Positions 10,662-22,865 of a stretch of DNA of 64,000 nt are shown piece after piece (position 1 is the first letter of the stretch; every line of letters begins with the position of its first letter). The notes below the pieces were generated by a model, which was given only the letters and a program-made list of their open reading frames with translations, was not told the DNA's origin and did not search any database. The translations under genes and the position numbers were made by a program. The stretch lies in the NCBI GenBank assembly GCA_025200525.1, contig CM045762.1:122641752-122705751 (forward strand), written 5' to 3'. This stretch comes from Camellia lanceoleosa. Taxonomy: Eukaryota > Streptophyta > Magnoliopsida > Ericales > Theaceae.

Positions 10662-12776
10662 TGTAACGCTTTCAAAATAAACCCAAAACATCATACATTC
10701 TTAACATGCTTAACCATAAGAGAATGACGCATAATTACATTTCATCAGAGTATTCATTACAAAAGGTATTACATGTTGACAACAAAAGTAAATGCCCTAT
10801 AGGCTTACAACTTTCCAAGTCAATACTTGGTTACAAAAGAAGAGTACTAACTCTACACAACTAAGCGCTTGGCTTGATATACATGTAATACAACAAGAAG
10901 AACGACAAAAATAAGGTCAAACAAATTTCAAGCCTCCCAAACCACGTTCTTGGAGGTGGCATGCCACCAGACCAAAAATGATGTCCCATAAAGAGTGAGC
11001 CAACGCCAAGTAGAGATATGCTAAACATAATATGAGCAATAACTAAAACATTAGCATTTGATAAATGTTTAACTCATATAAATCAATTTACAACCCATTT
11101 CAATTACATAACAAAAGTGTCCATGTTTCATTCCATTTTCTTAATTCATAACTATAGCTCGTAACTTGGCCAAACAATTTAAAATGAGAATGTATCTCAT
11201 ATTAAAGCATTATCTTTATCCATAATTCATTTTAGATGAGATATCACTCATATCAAAACACTTCCACAATTCACAAGAGATACACATTTTGTCAGGTCAA
11301 TATCACATTAACACTTCCATGCTTCACAAATGATACACAGATTCGTCAGATCATTACATCAAAAGATACACATTTTTGTCAGATCCATGGAGTCCATCCC
11401 CTATCTCCTCCCAAACAATATCCGGTTTAGGAGTCCATCCCCTATCTCCTCCCACACAATACAATGTATATAACATGTATCATATACATAATCATTTAAT
11501 ACATAAATTTGATGTATTAATCCAACCGTCATATCCGATGACATATTCAATCGATTAGTTTTAGTTTACCTAATCATCATGTATTGTCTACAACAATCAA
11601 GACTGTCCTCCACCGATAGCCCAAAGCAGTTATTTCTAAATAGATAATAATTACATCAACAGATAATTTATCAACAAGTTTCAAAGGTGAGTGATTAATA
11701 AATCCAACTCCACCATTCCATCTCATATTATGCCAATTCCATTAATTCCAACTCAATTTCATGTTCTATAATTCCCAAATTAATTACATGAATTAATTTG
11801 CCATAACAATTTAGGGCTTTTTTCTCCATTTCTCAATATTGATCCAAAGGCCCAAAAATAGTTTCAATAACTTCAATACTACCATTTTAAGACCCAAACC
11901 ACACATTTATGAGTCAAGACCACAAAATCCCTCTTTTGAAAATAACACATTTTAAACCCTAACTTTTCAAATCAACCCATTTATACAAATAACTCAATGT
12001 CTATGTTAAAGCACATAAGAATGAGTAGGAATCCCTACCTCAAATCCGGAGCTCAAGGGAGAGGATGATGAAAAACTCAAAGTGCTCCAAACACCAAACT
12101 TTTCGAATCAAAAGGAAGAGCAAAACCAACTCCACACTTTTTGCAAAGGACCCAAGGTAGAAGATCAACAGATCTAGATGATATTGAAGAGAGAAGTTGA
12201 CATCTAGAGAGAGAGAGACTCTCAAATCTGGGTTTGGGAAAGTAAGAGAGAGAAAGAAAACCAAAAAAGTGATCTAAAAAGGTGAAATCCCGAAGTGATA
12301 TAGAAATCGCTCGCCGAAGGTGGAACTCCCCGCCGAAGGCCGACACAGACTCACGCTCGAGCGAGAAAAGGGCCGCTCGAGTGCCAAATGTACACTTCCA
12401 GAAGTTTTGCAAGCGATGGTCCCCGCTCGAGCGTCAAACTCCCCGCTCAAGCGGAGGAACAAAATCAAAGGTTCACGCCGAAAGGCCAAAACTCCCACTC
12501 GGCGTATGAAGACTCGCAGAGAAAAAATCGAGATGGAAATTCACGCCGAAGTCAAACACCTGAAGGCCAAAAGCCCCGCTCGAGCGTGAAGGCCAAAATC
12601 TGGGCATCAACTATAGGTTTCTAAACATATCCAACCTGAAACAAACCTGCCCAATACATCTTATAACTCACAAATAAGGAATCAAAGGATGACAACCAAA
12701 TATATACAACAATCGACTCCACAGAACCTAAGTCCGGATACAAAAAACAAAGGAGAAAGAACCGGGATCGCTATAA
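10662..12776 (-). repeat. 3' LTR of Tekay element, copy 1
   Basis: Plus-strand start tgtaacgctttcaaaataaa and end near gggatcgctataac, followed by a pyrimidine tract that is the complement of a polypurine tract. Contains several CTCGAG palindromes between 12,300 and 12,590, some altered to 'cgccgaag' relative to the other copy. No coding capacity accepted. Confidence 0.8.
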
Positions 12777-13129
12777 CCTTCCTTTAAAGGATTTCGCCCC
12801 CAAATTAAGTACAAGTTTTCAAAAACAAGTTTTTCTCAATTCTCAAATAATGTTATAATTCATTACCCAACAACTTGACTCACAGTCATTCCATCTCTAT
12901 TCAAGAGGCATTTCACAATATATACTCAATATGCATCATTAGCATGCTTTTCCATGATATATTTCCATTTCTACAAGACATTCAACATATGATGTTACAT
13001 TAAACTTCTATTTCAAGGCAAGTTTCAACATTTCCACAAATCAAAACATATACAATGTTTTACAACTCAAGACATATTTAATGCTCTTTAAAGTCCATCA
13101 ATATTACAAAATCCCAATACATGGTTAAA

Positions 13130-14440
13130 CATTTACAAACAAGTCCAGATATTTCTCACGACATCCACCCCACGCTCCCAAGTGGCTTCTTCTACTCCGT
13201 GATGTTTCCACAAAACTTTCAAAGGATTGGTCTTGCCTCGCAAGACTTGATCCCGCCATCCAAGACCTTAACGCCTCTTCTCATACGAGATATCCTCACA
13301 ACTTCCAAATCGGGTCCAATCCAAAGACATGGGATGATCCGATTCATACTTCAAGCACACTAACATGAAACACGCCATGCACTCGGACAATTGCAGAGTA
13401 AAGCTAAACGATAGGGCAACCTCGCCAATCCTCTCAAGGATTTCAAGGCCAATAAACCGAGGAGACAACTTCCCACTCTACCGAATCTCATCAAACCCCG
13501 CCTAGGTGATATTTTCAAGAAGACATGATCACCCGCCCCAAATGCTAAAGGCCTCCTTCTACGGCCGGAAAACTCTTTGGCGACTGGTCAGAATAAGCCT
13601 TCTACGGATAAGTTCAACTTTCTCCGGCTGCTTCTCACCAACTCCGACCCAACAAAGGTGCATCACCCACATCGCCCAACAAACTAGAGATTCCTACAAG
13701 GTCGGCCATACAAGGCCTCAAACGGTGCCATATCGATACTCGATCGAACCGTTGTTATAGGCAAATTCCACCAAGGGCAATTGCCTCCTACGATTCACCA
13801 AAGTCAAGAACACAACCTCAAGCATATCCTCAAGGATTTGAATGGTACGCCGACCGCCTGTCACCGTGGGATGGAAAGCCGCATAAAGGTCAATCTAGTG
13901 CCCAAGGCACTCGCAAGCTCGCCACAACCTAGCAAGAACACGAGGGTCTCTATCGAGACGATCGACATCGACCCCGTGCAACCTCACTATGTTCAATATA
14001 TAAGTCGGCAAGATGATCTATCAATCTCTCACACGATAGGGATAAAGTGCGCCGACTTGGTCAACCGGCTCACAACCACCCAAATAGCATCACTACCCGA
14101 GTCCTTGGAAGACCTACAACGAAGTCCATAGTGACATGCTCCCACTTCCACTTAAGAATAGGGAAGGGTTGTAATAAACCCATCGCCTTTGATGCTCGCC
14201 TTCACTTGTCGACAAGTAAGGCACTTCATACTTGAAAATTGCCACATCTCTTCATACCCCGCCACCAAACCGGCGATCCAAATCACGATACATCTTGGTG
14301 CTCTCGGATGCACCGCATATGAATGGTGAAACTCCTGAGTACCTCCTGAAGGCTCTAAGACAAACAAACGGCTCTTGATTCACACTCAAGTCTGGATACA
14401 GATAAACCCTTCTCGCTTCCCATTAGAGATCTTCTCGGCG
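13130..14440 (-). pseudogene. Tekay integrase with chromodomain (fragmented copy 1)
   Basis: Short frames align with the integrase at 48,592-50,109, such as pieces of the C-terminal region near 13,270-13,470 and the zinc-binding region near 14,150-14,370 (CLTCRQVKA). No frame exceeds 70 codons. The region is recognisable only by comparison with the second copy. Confidence 0.7.
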
Positions 14441-15980
14441 ATTCTACCTTAAGGTCACCTCCTCAGCTTCTAACAATGATTCACAAGTGTAGGTCACAAG
14501 AACAACAAAAAACAAGGTGGCAATTTCAACGGATTCACCAAGCAAAATCAAACACCCTAAGTGCACCCAACATCTTCTCACTCGGATGGCTATACAATCG
14601 ACATCGCACGGATTTCCTACTAAGGGCATCACCACAACATTGGCCTTTCCGTGATAGTGTAACTCAAAATCATAGTCCTCAATGAACTCCGGCCCACTTC
14701 CTCGCCTCAAATTTAAGTCTTCGTAAACAGACATTTCAAACTCTTATGATCCGAGAATACCTTGAACCTCTCACCATAAAGGTAGTGCTCCAAATCTTCA
14801 AGGCAAAAATTACAATTTACTAGCTCTAGGTCATGTATAGGTAATTTTTCTCGTGCATTTTCAACTGACGTAAGCCATAGGCCACCACTTTCCCTTCTTG
14901 CATCAACAAACAACCCAAACCCTCTCGTGAGGCATCACAATAAACAGTATAACCCAAACCTCTCTCCGGAATAATCAACACAGGAGCAGTGGTAAGTCTA
15001 ACTTTCAACTCTTGGAACGCCTTTTCACAAGTCTCACTCCATACAAATTTGACCTCTTTTCATGTCAATCTAGTCAACGACGAAGCTAGCCCGGAGAAAT
15101 CCTTCACAAACCGACGATAATACCCGGCTAATCCCAGAAAACTGCGGATCTCAAAAACACTCTTAGGCTGTGCCCAATCTTGCACTGCCTTAATCTTGGA
15201 TGTATAAACAGACACTCCTTCCCCAGAAACCACATGCCTAAGAACTTGACTTCCCCTGGCCAGAACTCACACATCCCAAATTTGGCATACAGCCTATGGG
15301 CTCTAAGCAACTCAAGCACCACTCGTGTCCTCGTTCCTCCTCCGGCGAATAAATCGATTGTCATCCACAAAACGACCACAAAGTTTATCTAAGAATTCCT
15401 AATATTCTGGCCCATCAGATCCACAAACACCTGCCGATGCATCGTGAGCCCAAATGGCATCACTAGAAACTCATAATGGCCACACCGCTGCACTTTAATG
15501 TCAAGGCCTTAGGAATATCCTCCTCTCGACTTCAACCGTGGTAACCCGATCTCAAATCTATCTTAGAGAAACAACGGAACCCTTCAACCGTCAAACAAAT
15601 CATCTATACGTAGTATAGGGTATTTATTCTGACCGTGAGTCTTATTCAACTTCGTAGTCGATACAAAGTCTAAAGGCACCATCTTTCTTTTTAGCAAAGA
15701 GGGTCATGGTGCCCCACTGCAAACACTAGGGGCTAATAAAGCCCTTATCCAAGAACTCCCCGAGTTGAATCTTCAACTCACTCAACTCGGGCAAAACGAT
15801 ATGATGCCATAGAAATCGCGCCGTACTAAGTACTAAATCAATAGAGAACCTTGCCTCAATGAGGTGGCAACCAACAAGGTCTCGAAAACATCCAATACTC
15901 AAAACCACTCTCGCAATAGAGTCTGGTCTCATCACACTCACTACCATATAGGCTAGCAAGAAGACCACTAAGTTTACTCA
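14440..15980 (-). pseudogene. Tekay RT and RNase H (fragmented copy 1)
   Basis: RNase H pieces ([18 protein letters not shown] at 14,880-14,960; DHKSLKCLF near 14,720) and RT pieces ([19 protein letters not shown] at 15,260-15,330). 14,750-15,320 is almost identical to 50,290-50,865. The RT palm at 15,340-15,700 is heavily corrupted compared with 50,870-51,260. Confidence 0.75.
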
Positions 15981-15989
15981 CCATGATCA

Positions 15990-17640
15990 TACACGGTGGC
16001 AACACACTACCAACCCGATCCCCAAGAAATAGAAATATTCCTGTCTGGGTACATATCGTGATCAAGTAATAATCGATAATTAGTTCGGTATGACGATAGT
16101 CATCCATATCCAAAATAACATCAAAACCCCAGATAGCCATAACTACAAAGGAAATGGAAGCCGGCATGCCCATGACTCTATATCATTTCCAGCCACCCTT
16201 GTTTCAAAATCAATTCACCGACAGTGACACTACACAAATAGAGATGCTAACTGTGCTAACTCCAAACCCAAAACAGATGCAATGCAAGAGATATAAAAAG
16301 AATGGGATGCACCCATATCACTTAACACATTGGCAACCGAAGGTAAAAACAAAAGGTACTCTCACAACAGATGGAGCCAGATTAGGTCTCACAGAAGAAG
16401 AAAGATACACGCCGCTTTGAGGGTCCCCGATCTACTGCCACTTAGGAAAGCAAAAGATCACGGACGATGAAGCTCTCGCATTTATGAAGCCCTCGATTAG
16501 CCTCGAGGCCCGAATCGACCGAGCCGGTCAAAACTCGCTTTCACTAAGATGCACTAGACGCGCTACTCAATCGGAAAAACCTTTCAAGTGCCGACCACAC
16601 CGATAACAAGACAAAGGTCGACTTACCTCGACTGTCTCGAGGTCGAGCCAAGATGAAGCCGCCGACCTCCTCCCTCTCGGGCAAGCCGGAGACTTGTGAC
16701 CCAATCGCCACATTTGTACTGTAATGTCTCCTACTACCTCTCCTAACTCCGAACTTAGATCGAAAGGTAGACCTCACAAAGCACCTCGACTACCGAGGTT
16801 AGCACCTCTCGCCTCATACCGCCTTGACCATCCTCGACCTCTTGGAGCCTCTCCTCCTCCTCCTCGCATCATAATCTCCATATGAGCCCGACATGCATAC
16901 AAGGCTACCATACTCCTGTGTCATAGAACCCCAACTTCATCTTGAGGCCATGCCTCAACTTCTTCTCAAACTCAGCATAACGGCTGCCTCGTGACGCCAC
17001 TAGCTCCGTGCCAACTCGACAACTAGTAAATGCGCTCAAACTCCTACGCATCGAAGAACTTAGCCGCTGAGCCGTGTAATCGATCTTCAACCTCTCCCTA
17101 ACAATGAGATAGAACTTCTCCAGGAAGGCACTCATGTAGTCCTCCCAAGTACCACCAATACGGCCTCATGAACTTCCACCACTAAGCCAGATCCCCTTAA
17201 GCCGGAAAAATGCCAAGGTCACCTTCACGCTTCGCCTTCATGCCAAGCATCTCAAAAGTCTTAGATCTCGCTACAACCACTTATCACCTTTATGGCTCTT
17301 TCAGATCCCCAACAAACTCATCCGGATTAGGATCGAAGAACTCTCTTTAGGAAAGGAAGGTCCCCGCTTCAAGCAACATGGGCCTCGATTGATTCAAATT
17401 TCTAATGAATGCTTCCAAGGACTCCCTTCGGAAGTCTACAACATCTCACAAAACAGTGTCAAGGCGCCATGACCCGGCCGACCCATCGCTTGGCCATACA
17501 TCGTCACGATTCAACTCCCCTCCTCGCACGCCTCCCGGACCCCATCCCAGATAGGTATCTCCTCGCCTCCTAGGCCTAAAGTAAGCATGCCTACTCTCCG
17601 CCCTCATCCTTTACATCTTAATAAAGGTAACGGGTTAAGA
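15990..17640 (-). pseudogene. Tekay protease and gag (fragmented copy 1)
   Basis: Counterpart of 51,410-53,192. Protease region 15,990-16,400 without a readable DTG motif; gag region 16,540-17,620 with a few matching peptides. The zinc-knuckle cysteines are not readable in one frame. Assignment rests on colinearity. Confidence 0.65.
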
Positions 17641-17949
17641 ACATTAGCACATTCATAACCGGGCCGTAAGTTACATAACACTCAAGGCCCTAAAACATTA
17701 GACAACAATAATTCATTCTACATGAAGCACATTCTACAAATTTTATTTCCTGATAATGATAGTTCCGAGGTTAAGCATTAGAGTTCCTGCAAGAAACAAC
17801 ATTGATCAAGTGCTTTTCAAACAAGACTCATAAAAACCCTCAAGTAAGAATGTATGATGTTTTGGTTTATTTTATAGGCAGCATAACTCAAGTGTAATGT
17901 TAAACCCAAAACATCATACATTCTTAATACGACATACATTCTCCGTTGT

Positions 17950-18049
17950 NNNNNNNNNNNNNNNNNNNNNNNNNNNNNNNNNNNNNNNNNNNNNNNNNNN
18001 NNNNNNNNNNNNNNNNNNNNNNNNNNNNNNNNNNNNNNNNNNNNNNNNN
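17950..18049. other. Assembly gap of 100 N
   Basis: Exactly 100 N, the usual placeholder for a scaffold join of unknown size. The sequence to the left resembles locus B at 53,550. The sequence to the right is an unrelated LTR end followed by locus A. Confidence 1.
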
Positions 18050-18810
18050 GTATATGCGATTCTGATTCGACATGTGGCGGTAAGGGTAATATAGGAAGAC
18101 TATTCAAGTCTTGATCACGATCGTTACTGCGTGATAGTTAATATTGGTTCTCGTGTGATTTGAGTAGCATTGGATCGATAAAGAGATGTAAGGTGATGTG
18201 GCTTCAGCGGTTACCCATATTCAAATTCAAATATAAGAGGAAGCTCAGCGCAAGTGATGGCGTAGTGGAACTACCTATAAAGGCAACATGATCGGCGATC
18301 ATGGAGGAAGCGATTCGGCGGTTTGAAGTGCGATTCGAAGGTCATCGCTTGATAAGTATAAATAGCGAGGAAGCTTCGGAAAAAGCCCCGACTCGAGATC
18401 AACAAACCCGGTCATTTACTTCATATTTTCTTTTCAGGTTTACATTTTCGGTCTTTACACTTCACTTTAAATACATTCTTTACATTCCTGCACTTTAAAT
18501 TCACACTTGCATACTTCATTCATAGGAGTAGTTTCAAGTAGATTGTTCTTTGTAAACCTCTACGAAATTTGAGTTTGGATCATTGTAAGTTTTCATTTTT
18601 AATGAAATACTTCAATTGTTAAATCATTACAGTATTTTGCTTAAATTCTTCTAAGTCAAGCCACCGGTAAGAAGTCCTCTTCATTGAGGTTGAAAGAACT
18701 AAAACCAATCGTCGATAATTGGTTGGCAATTATAATTTACTGTAGGCTTGATTGATCCTTCTTGTACTTCGCATTTACAAAATTACCCTTCGAAAGCCAA
18801 AAAGCCAACA
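18050..18810 (+). repeat. 3' part of a plus-strand LTR (Ty3-like), truncated by the gap
   Basis: Ends ...aaagccaaca at 18,810. The following host sequence (atattatgcaaatacttgataatt) continues at 31,672 in locus B without the insertion. A TATA-like box (agtataaatagcg) at 18,355-18,367 gives plus orientation. A later AT-rich stretch with 'aatgaaata' could be a polyadenylation region. I cannot assign a lineage because the internal region is lost in the gap. Confidence 0.65.
18355..18367 (+). promoter_or_regulatory. TATA box of truncated LTR
   Basis: gtataaatagcg-type TATA motif inside the LTR, about 450 bp before the LTR end, as expected at a U3/R boundary. Confidence 0.5.
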
Positions 18811-19137
18811 ATATTATGCAAATACTTGATAATTGGTTAGAATATTTTTCAATTTATCCATCCGCTCAAAACCGTCCAAACGACGATTTGCTAATCCGCC
18901 AGTCCACTAATCTACCATTCAATTTATAATTTTATTTTCAAACTGTTTGAATCGCACCATGCGTATCCATAATCACATCGCCTCTCTAATGTAAAAAACA
19001 AAATAATAATAAAAAAAATTGTAACCTCCCCTCAAAATAGGCGTGGCGGAACAAGGATTTGGACACGATTAATAATGACAGCGATGGATCGAGACCTAAT
19101 TGGTGGGACAGCGGATCCAGGCCATAGCAGGAAACTA
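18811..19137. repeat. Remnant of hAT-like MITE plus host flank
   Basis: 18,820-18,990 matches 31,680-31,850 and, reverse-complemented, the MITE at 25,648-26,106. Its outer end is cut off by the LTR. 18,990-19,137 is host flank shared with 31,860-32,005. Confidence 0.6.
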
Positions 19138-19145
19138 TTCACGTG

Positions 19146-22061
19146 TAGGGATGACAATGGATAACCTACCTTGTAGGTATCCATGGAGACCTAACAAATA
19201 CATGGGTTTTCCTCTTTTTCTTGTCCATCGGATGGGTAAGTGATGTTCTTTAAATCTCCACTGGAGATGGGGCGGGGATGGGTACTCACTAATTTTCCCA
19301 TATGTTTTTTATTTTTATTTTTTAAGTACATCGGAAAAAAATTTCTCCATATGTTTTTACTAGGGATGGCAATGAGGGTTAATGGGGGTGGATATTAATT
19401 CCCGTCCCCATTCCCTTATAATTATTTTTTTCCATTCCCCATTCCCCATAGGTACTACCCTCCCCATCTTCTAATGGGTTTGGATTTTCCCCAACCTAAC
19501 TTGACTTTTTATTTATTCATTTATTTTTTATTTAAAATTCACAACCAAACCTACCTATACATTCAATCTTATTTTATTTTATTTGGCTCAACAATAAAAT
19601 CAAATACACGATAATCTTTATTATCACATTATTCTTGTCAAAATTTATGTATATTTAGAATTTTTAAAATTTATTTAGAAAAATTCTATTCTAAAAAATT
19701 CCATCTTCTTTTAATTTTTAATTTTAATTTTTTTATAAATTTTATGTATCTCATTCTTCTCTCTATTAATTGATCTTCGATAATCTGAAGGTGAGTTGTT
19801 GCTCTCGTTTCCATCTTCTTCTTCTTCTTTTTTTCTTTTTTTTTTTAATTTTTTTTATTTGCATTTATAGAATAAATTTTCTTGTTTCAATATCTCCTGC
19901 AGTTGTTTTATTGGATTTCTCTCTGATTTGATGGCAACCTTAGATTGAATTTCTCAATTTTCATCTTAACTAGAGATCACCTTAATTGAAATTTTGTACA
20001 TATTTGTCTTCAATTTCCATGTTTTGGTTATGATTAATTGCGTGTTTTTTATAGATAGTCACAATTTTATGCCGCTAGATTGTGCCATCGCAAATTGCGT
20101 TGTTGTAGTGAGAGGATAAGAAAGTGAAATTAGAACTCTAATTGTAAATAGAGTAGTGAAAACATATGGACAAATTATTTTCGATGTACCTAAAAAACAA
20201 AAAAGGGAAATTAGTGGGTACCCATCCTCAATATAGATTTAAAGAACATCACTTACCCTACCAGGACATGAAAAAAGGAAAAACCAATGTATTTGGGTTG
20301 GGTCTCTATAGATACCCACATAGTAGGTTATCCATTACAATCCGTGATTTTCACTACTTTGTTTACAATTAGAGTTCTAATTGTTACTCTCTCATCCTCT
20401 CACACAACGGTGATTTTGCGATGGTGACAATCTAGCGGCGACAAGATTGTGACTATCGATAAAAAACGCAATTAATCATAACCAAAATATGAAAATTGAA
20501 GACGAAAATGTATAAAATTTCAATTAAGGTGATCACTAGTTAAGATAAAAATTGGGAAATTCAATCTAAGGTTATCCAATAAAATAATTGTATGAGATAT
20601 TGAAATAAGAAAATTCATTCTATAAATGCAAATAAAAATTTAAAAAAAAAAAAAAGAAAGAAGAAGAAGAAGATGGAAAGGAGAGTAACAACTTCCAGAT
20701 TATCGAAGATCAATTAACAGAAAGAAGAATGAGATACATAAAATTAAAAAAAATTAAAAAAGAAGATAATTTTTTTTTTTGTAGGAATAGAATTTTTCTA
20801 AATAAATTAAATTTTTTTTAAATATACATAAAATTTGACAAGAATAATGTGACAATGTTAATTAATGTGTATTTGATTTTGTTGTTGAGCCAAATAAAAT
20901 AAAATAAGATTGAATGTATATTTAGTTTTGGTTGTGAATCTTAAAAAATAAATAAATAAATATTTGGTTGTGAACCTTTAAAAAAAAATAATTAAAACAA
21001 AAAAAGGGTCAAGTTGGGTTAGGGAAAGTCCAAACTCATTAGGAGATGGGAAGGGTAATACCCATGAGGAATGTGGAAAAATAATTATAGGGGTCATTTG
21101 GGAAGAAGCTAAAAATGTCAGATTTTTGAATATTTAGCTTTTTTACACAAAAAAAAGTCACAAAGAGCCAGCTTTTTTAACTGAGGCCTGGTTTGGGAAC
21201 TTTAAAAAAAGCTAAAAAGTCAAAAAGTTACCAAAAAAGTTAAAATGTTATCACTATTCACCAAAAAAAATATAAAAAAATTAATATACATAATATTAAA
21301 ATACAAATCAACTTCACGCCACTCTAGGTACTGACGTCAAAGCAAAGTCAGTGAAAGGAAAAAAAAATTACATGTATATATTCACGAAGTTGGATGGTAA
21401 AGTTGGGCTCGTGGGGGCCCACCATGGGTCCCGTTTTGATAATCCAAACCATTCAATATGTAAAACTCATCTAGTACTATATGGCTGTAAAAAATCACAT
21501 CTATCTGATATCGCTAACTACATAATCAAATCAGTTTTGTATAAAAAATGGATGGTCTTATAGTTAACGATTGACAAAAAAAAAAACTAACGATCACATA
21601 GCTATCGATATCCAATCAGCGTGATTTTTTACAAACATATATTACCGGCGAGTTCTACATATTGAGCAGTTGATTAGAAAAATGGGACCGTGGTGAACTA
21701 CCAACAACCCTTATCAATCAAAGCGAAAATGAGGCAATCTTTTCCCATCTTCTACCCAGCCGACTGCATTGCCCAACCCGTCGGCCTACTTCACTATCTT
21801 CTCCTACACACTTATTTATACAATTTTTTAATACACGTTTTTCATAAAACTCAAAAATTAACCCAAACATCCATATTTTTTCTTCAACTTTTTAGTCAAG
21901 CGACAAAAAGTGCGACTTATTAGGACTTTCCAAACAATTCCTAATAAAGCTACCAAAAAATTCAAAAAGTTAAAAATTAATTTTTAGAAACTTTCCAAAA
22001 CACTGCATAGGAAAATGAGAGTAGAATTAAATATACACATTATTAACCCATTGCCATCCTA
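19146..22061. mobile_element. hAT-like non-autonomous foldback element, 2.9 kb
   Basis: Begins TAGGGATGACAATGG and ends CCATTGCCATCCTA (imperfect inverted termini), flanked by the 8-bp direct repeats ttcacgtg (19,138-19,145) and ttcacatg (22,062-22,069). An 8-bp TSD and a TAGGGATGRCAA terminus fit the hAT superfamily. Internally it is a large inverted repeat: 19,370-20,163 pairs with about 20,350-21,090. The loop (20,190-20,345) is an inverted copy of the element's own left 170 bp. No transposase ORF. Confidence 0.8.
21095..22025. mobile_element. MITE-like repeats nested in the right arm of the hAT element
   Basis: Inserted into the right arm: locus B lacks it between 33,150 and 33,170. It starts ggggtcatttgggaagaagc and ends ...gaaactttccaaaacactgc, with inverted end sequences of the 'tttgggaa' type. 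The core 21,395-21,680 is related to the palindromic MITE at 58,765-59,155. No coding capacity. Confidence 0.55.
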
Positions 22062-22069
22062 TTCACATG

Positions 22070-22865
22070 CGTAGGCGCCGACATAAACAATTTTGTCTTT
22101 TCTCACTTCACCAACCACTAGGCCGGTCTACCGGGGCAATTAGAATATTGTTGGGGCAATTAGAATATTTTTATTTGGAAAAATAATTTACAAATAGAAT
22201 TTCTCAGAATTTATATATAAAAAATGTATTTAGAATGATGTAATAACAACATATTTATAATTATGAGACATAATAATAGATATTTTGATTAAAAAATTCA
22301 TAAATAATTATGTCATTTGATATGAAATTTTTGTATAAAAATTAAGCTTATATAACATTACTTTTTTCATATTGATTGTATGGCAGTATTGGATTGATGG
22401 TCCTTGATCCACTGTTTTAATGTTAGTTATTAGATAATCTTGTAATAATACTCCACATCATTCATAGTGTATTACTTAATGAGAAAGAGCAATATTATGT
22501 ATCTCGAATTTGAACTTGTCTCGAATAACTCAAATTTCATTTTACCGGTCGTTCGACCGGTCAACCGGTAAACAAAAATTCGAGCCATTCGAGGCACCAA
22601 CGATTTCCCAATGAAAAAATTGGTAAAACATTTCTTTTCAATTTTTGGTAGTAGAAGAGGTCCAAAATATATTTTTTTATTAGTTAAGGTCTCTTAATAA
22701 TATTGTTAGAGAAATTTTAACTCGTCACAGAGAAATTTCAATCGTCACAAAGAAATTTCACAAATTTCTCTATGCCGAATTTCTTCGTACTGAAATTTCT
22801 CTATAAAAATATTGATGGACTTAAACTATTATGAAAATGTTGCATGTCTTTTATTTTAAAAAATT
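22070..22865. other. Host flank block of locus A; empty site of the Retand insertion
   Basis: 22,070-22,190 matches 33,204-33,334, and 22,190-22,865 matches 45,299-46,060. The uninterrupted 'ggaaaaataatttacaaatag' at about 22,178-22,198 is the pre-insertion site of the 12-kb Retand element. Non-coding. Confidence 0.85.

Larger units (their letters stand above)
10662..17949 (-). mobile_element. Tekay/Del-type chromovirus (Ty3/gypsy), copy 1, to contig end
   Basis: Read right to left: gag, protease, RT, RNase H, integrase with chromodomain, then a ~2.1 kb 3' LTR at 10,662-12,776. Colinear with 46,109-53,560. Every frame is broken by many small indels, most of them absent from the other copy. 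The contig stops about 10 bases inside the adjacent deleted Tekay element. Confidence 0.85.

Noticed and set aside
12060..12260. Possible small gene with L/S/F-rich peptide, repeated at 47,510-47,714
   Set aside because: Within the 3' LTR of the Tekay element; identical because the LTR is duplicated.
17640..17949. Candidate 5' LTR of Tekay copy 1
   Set aside because: It matches the leader at 53,246-53,545, not the 2.1-kb LTR; only short LTR-end fragments are present.
21351..21563. 70-aa frame MKGKKNYMYIF...
   Set aside because: Falls in a MITE core whose relative at 58,780-59,150 is palindromic and non-coding.
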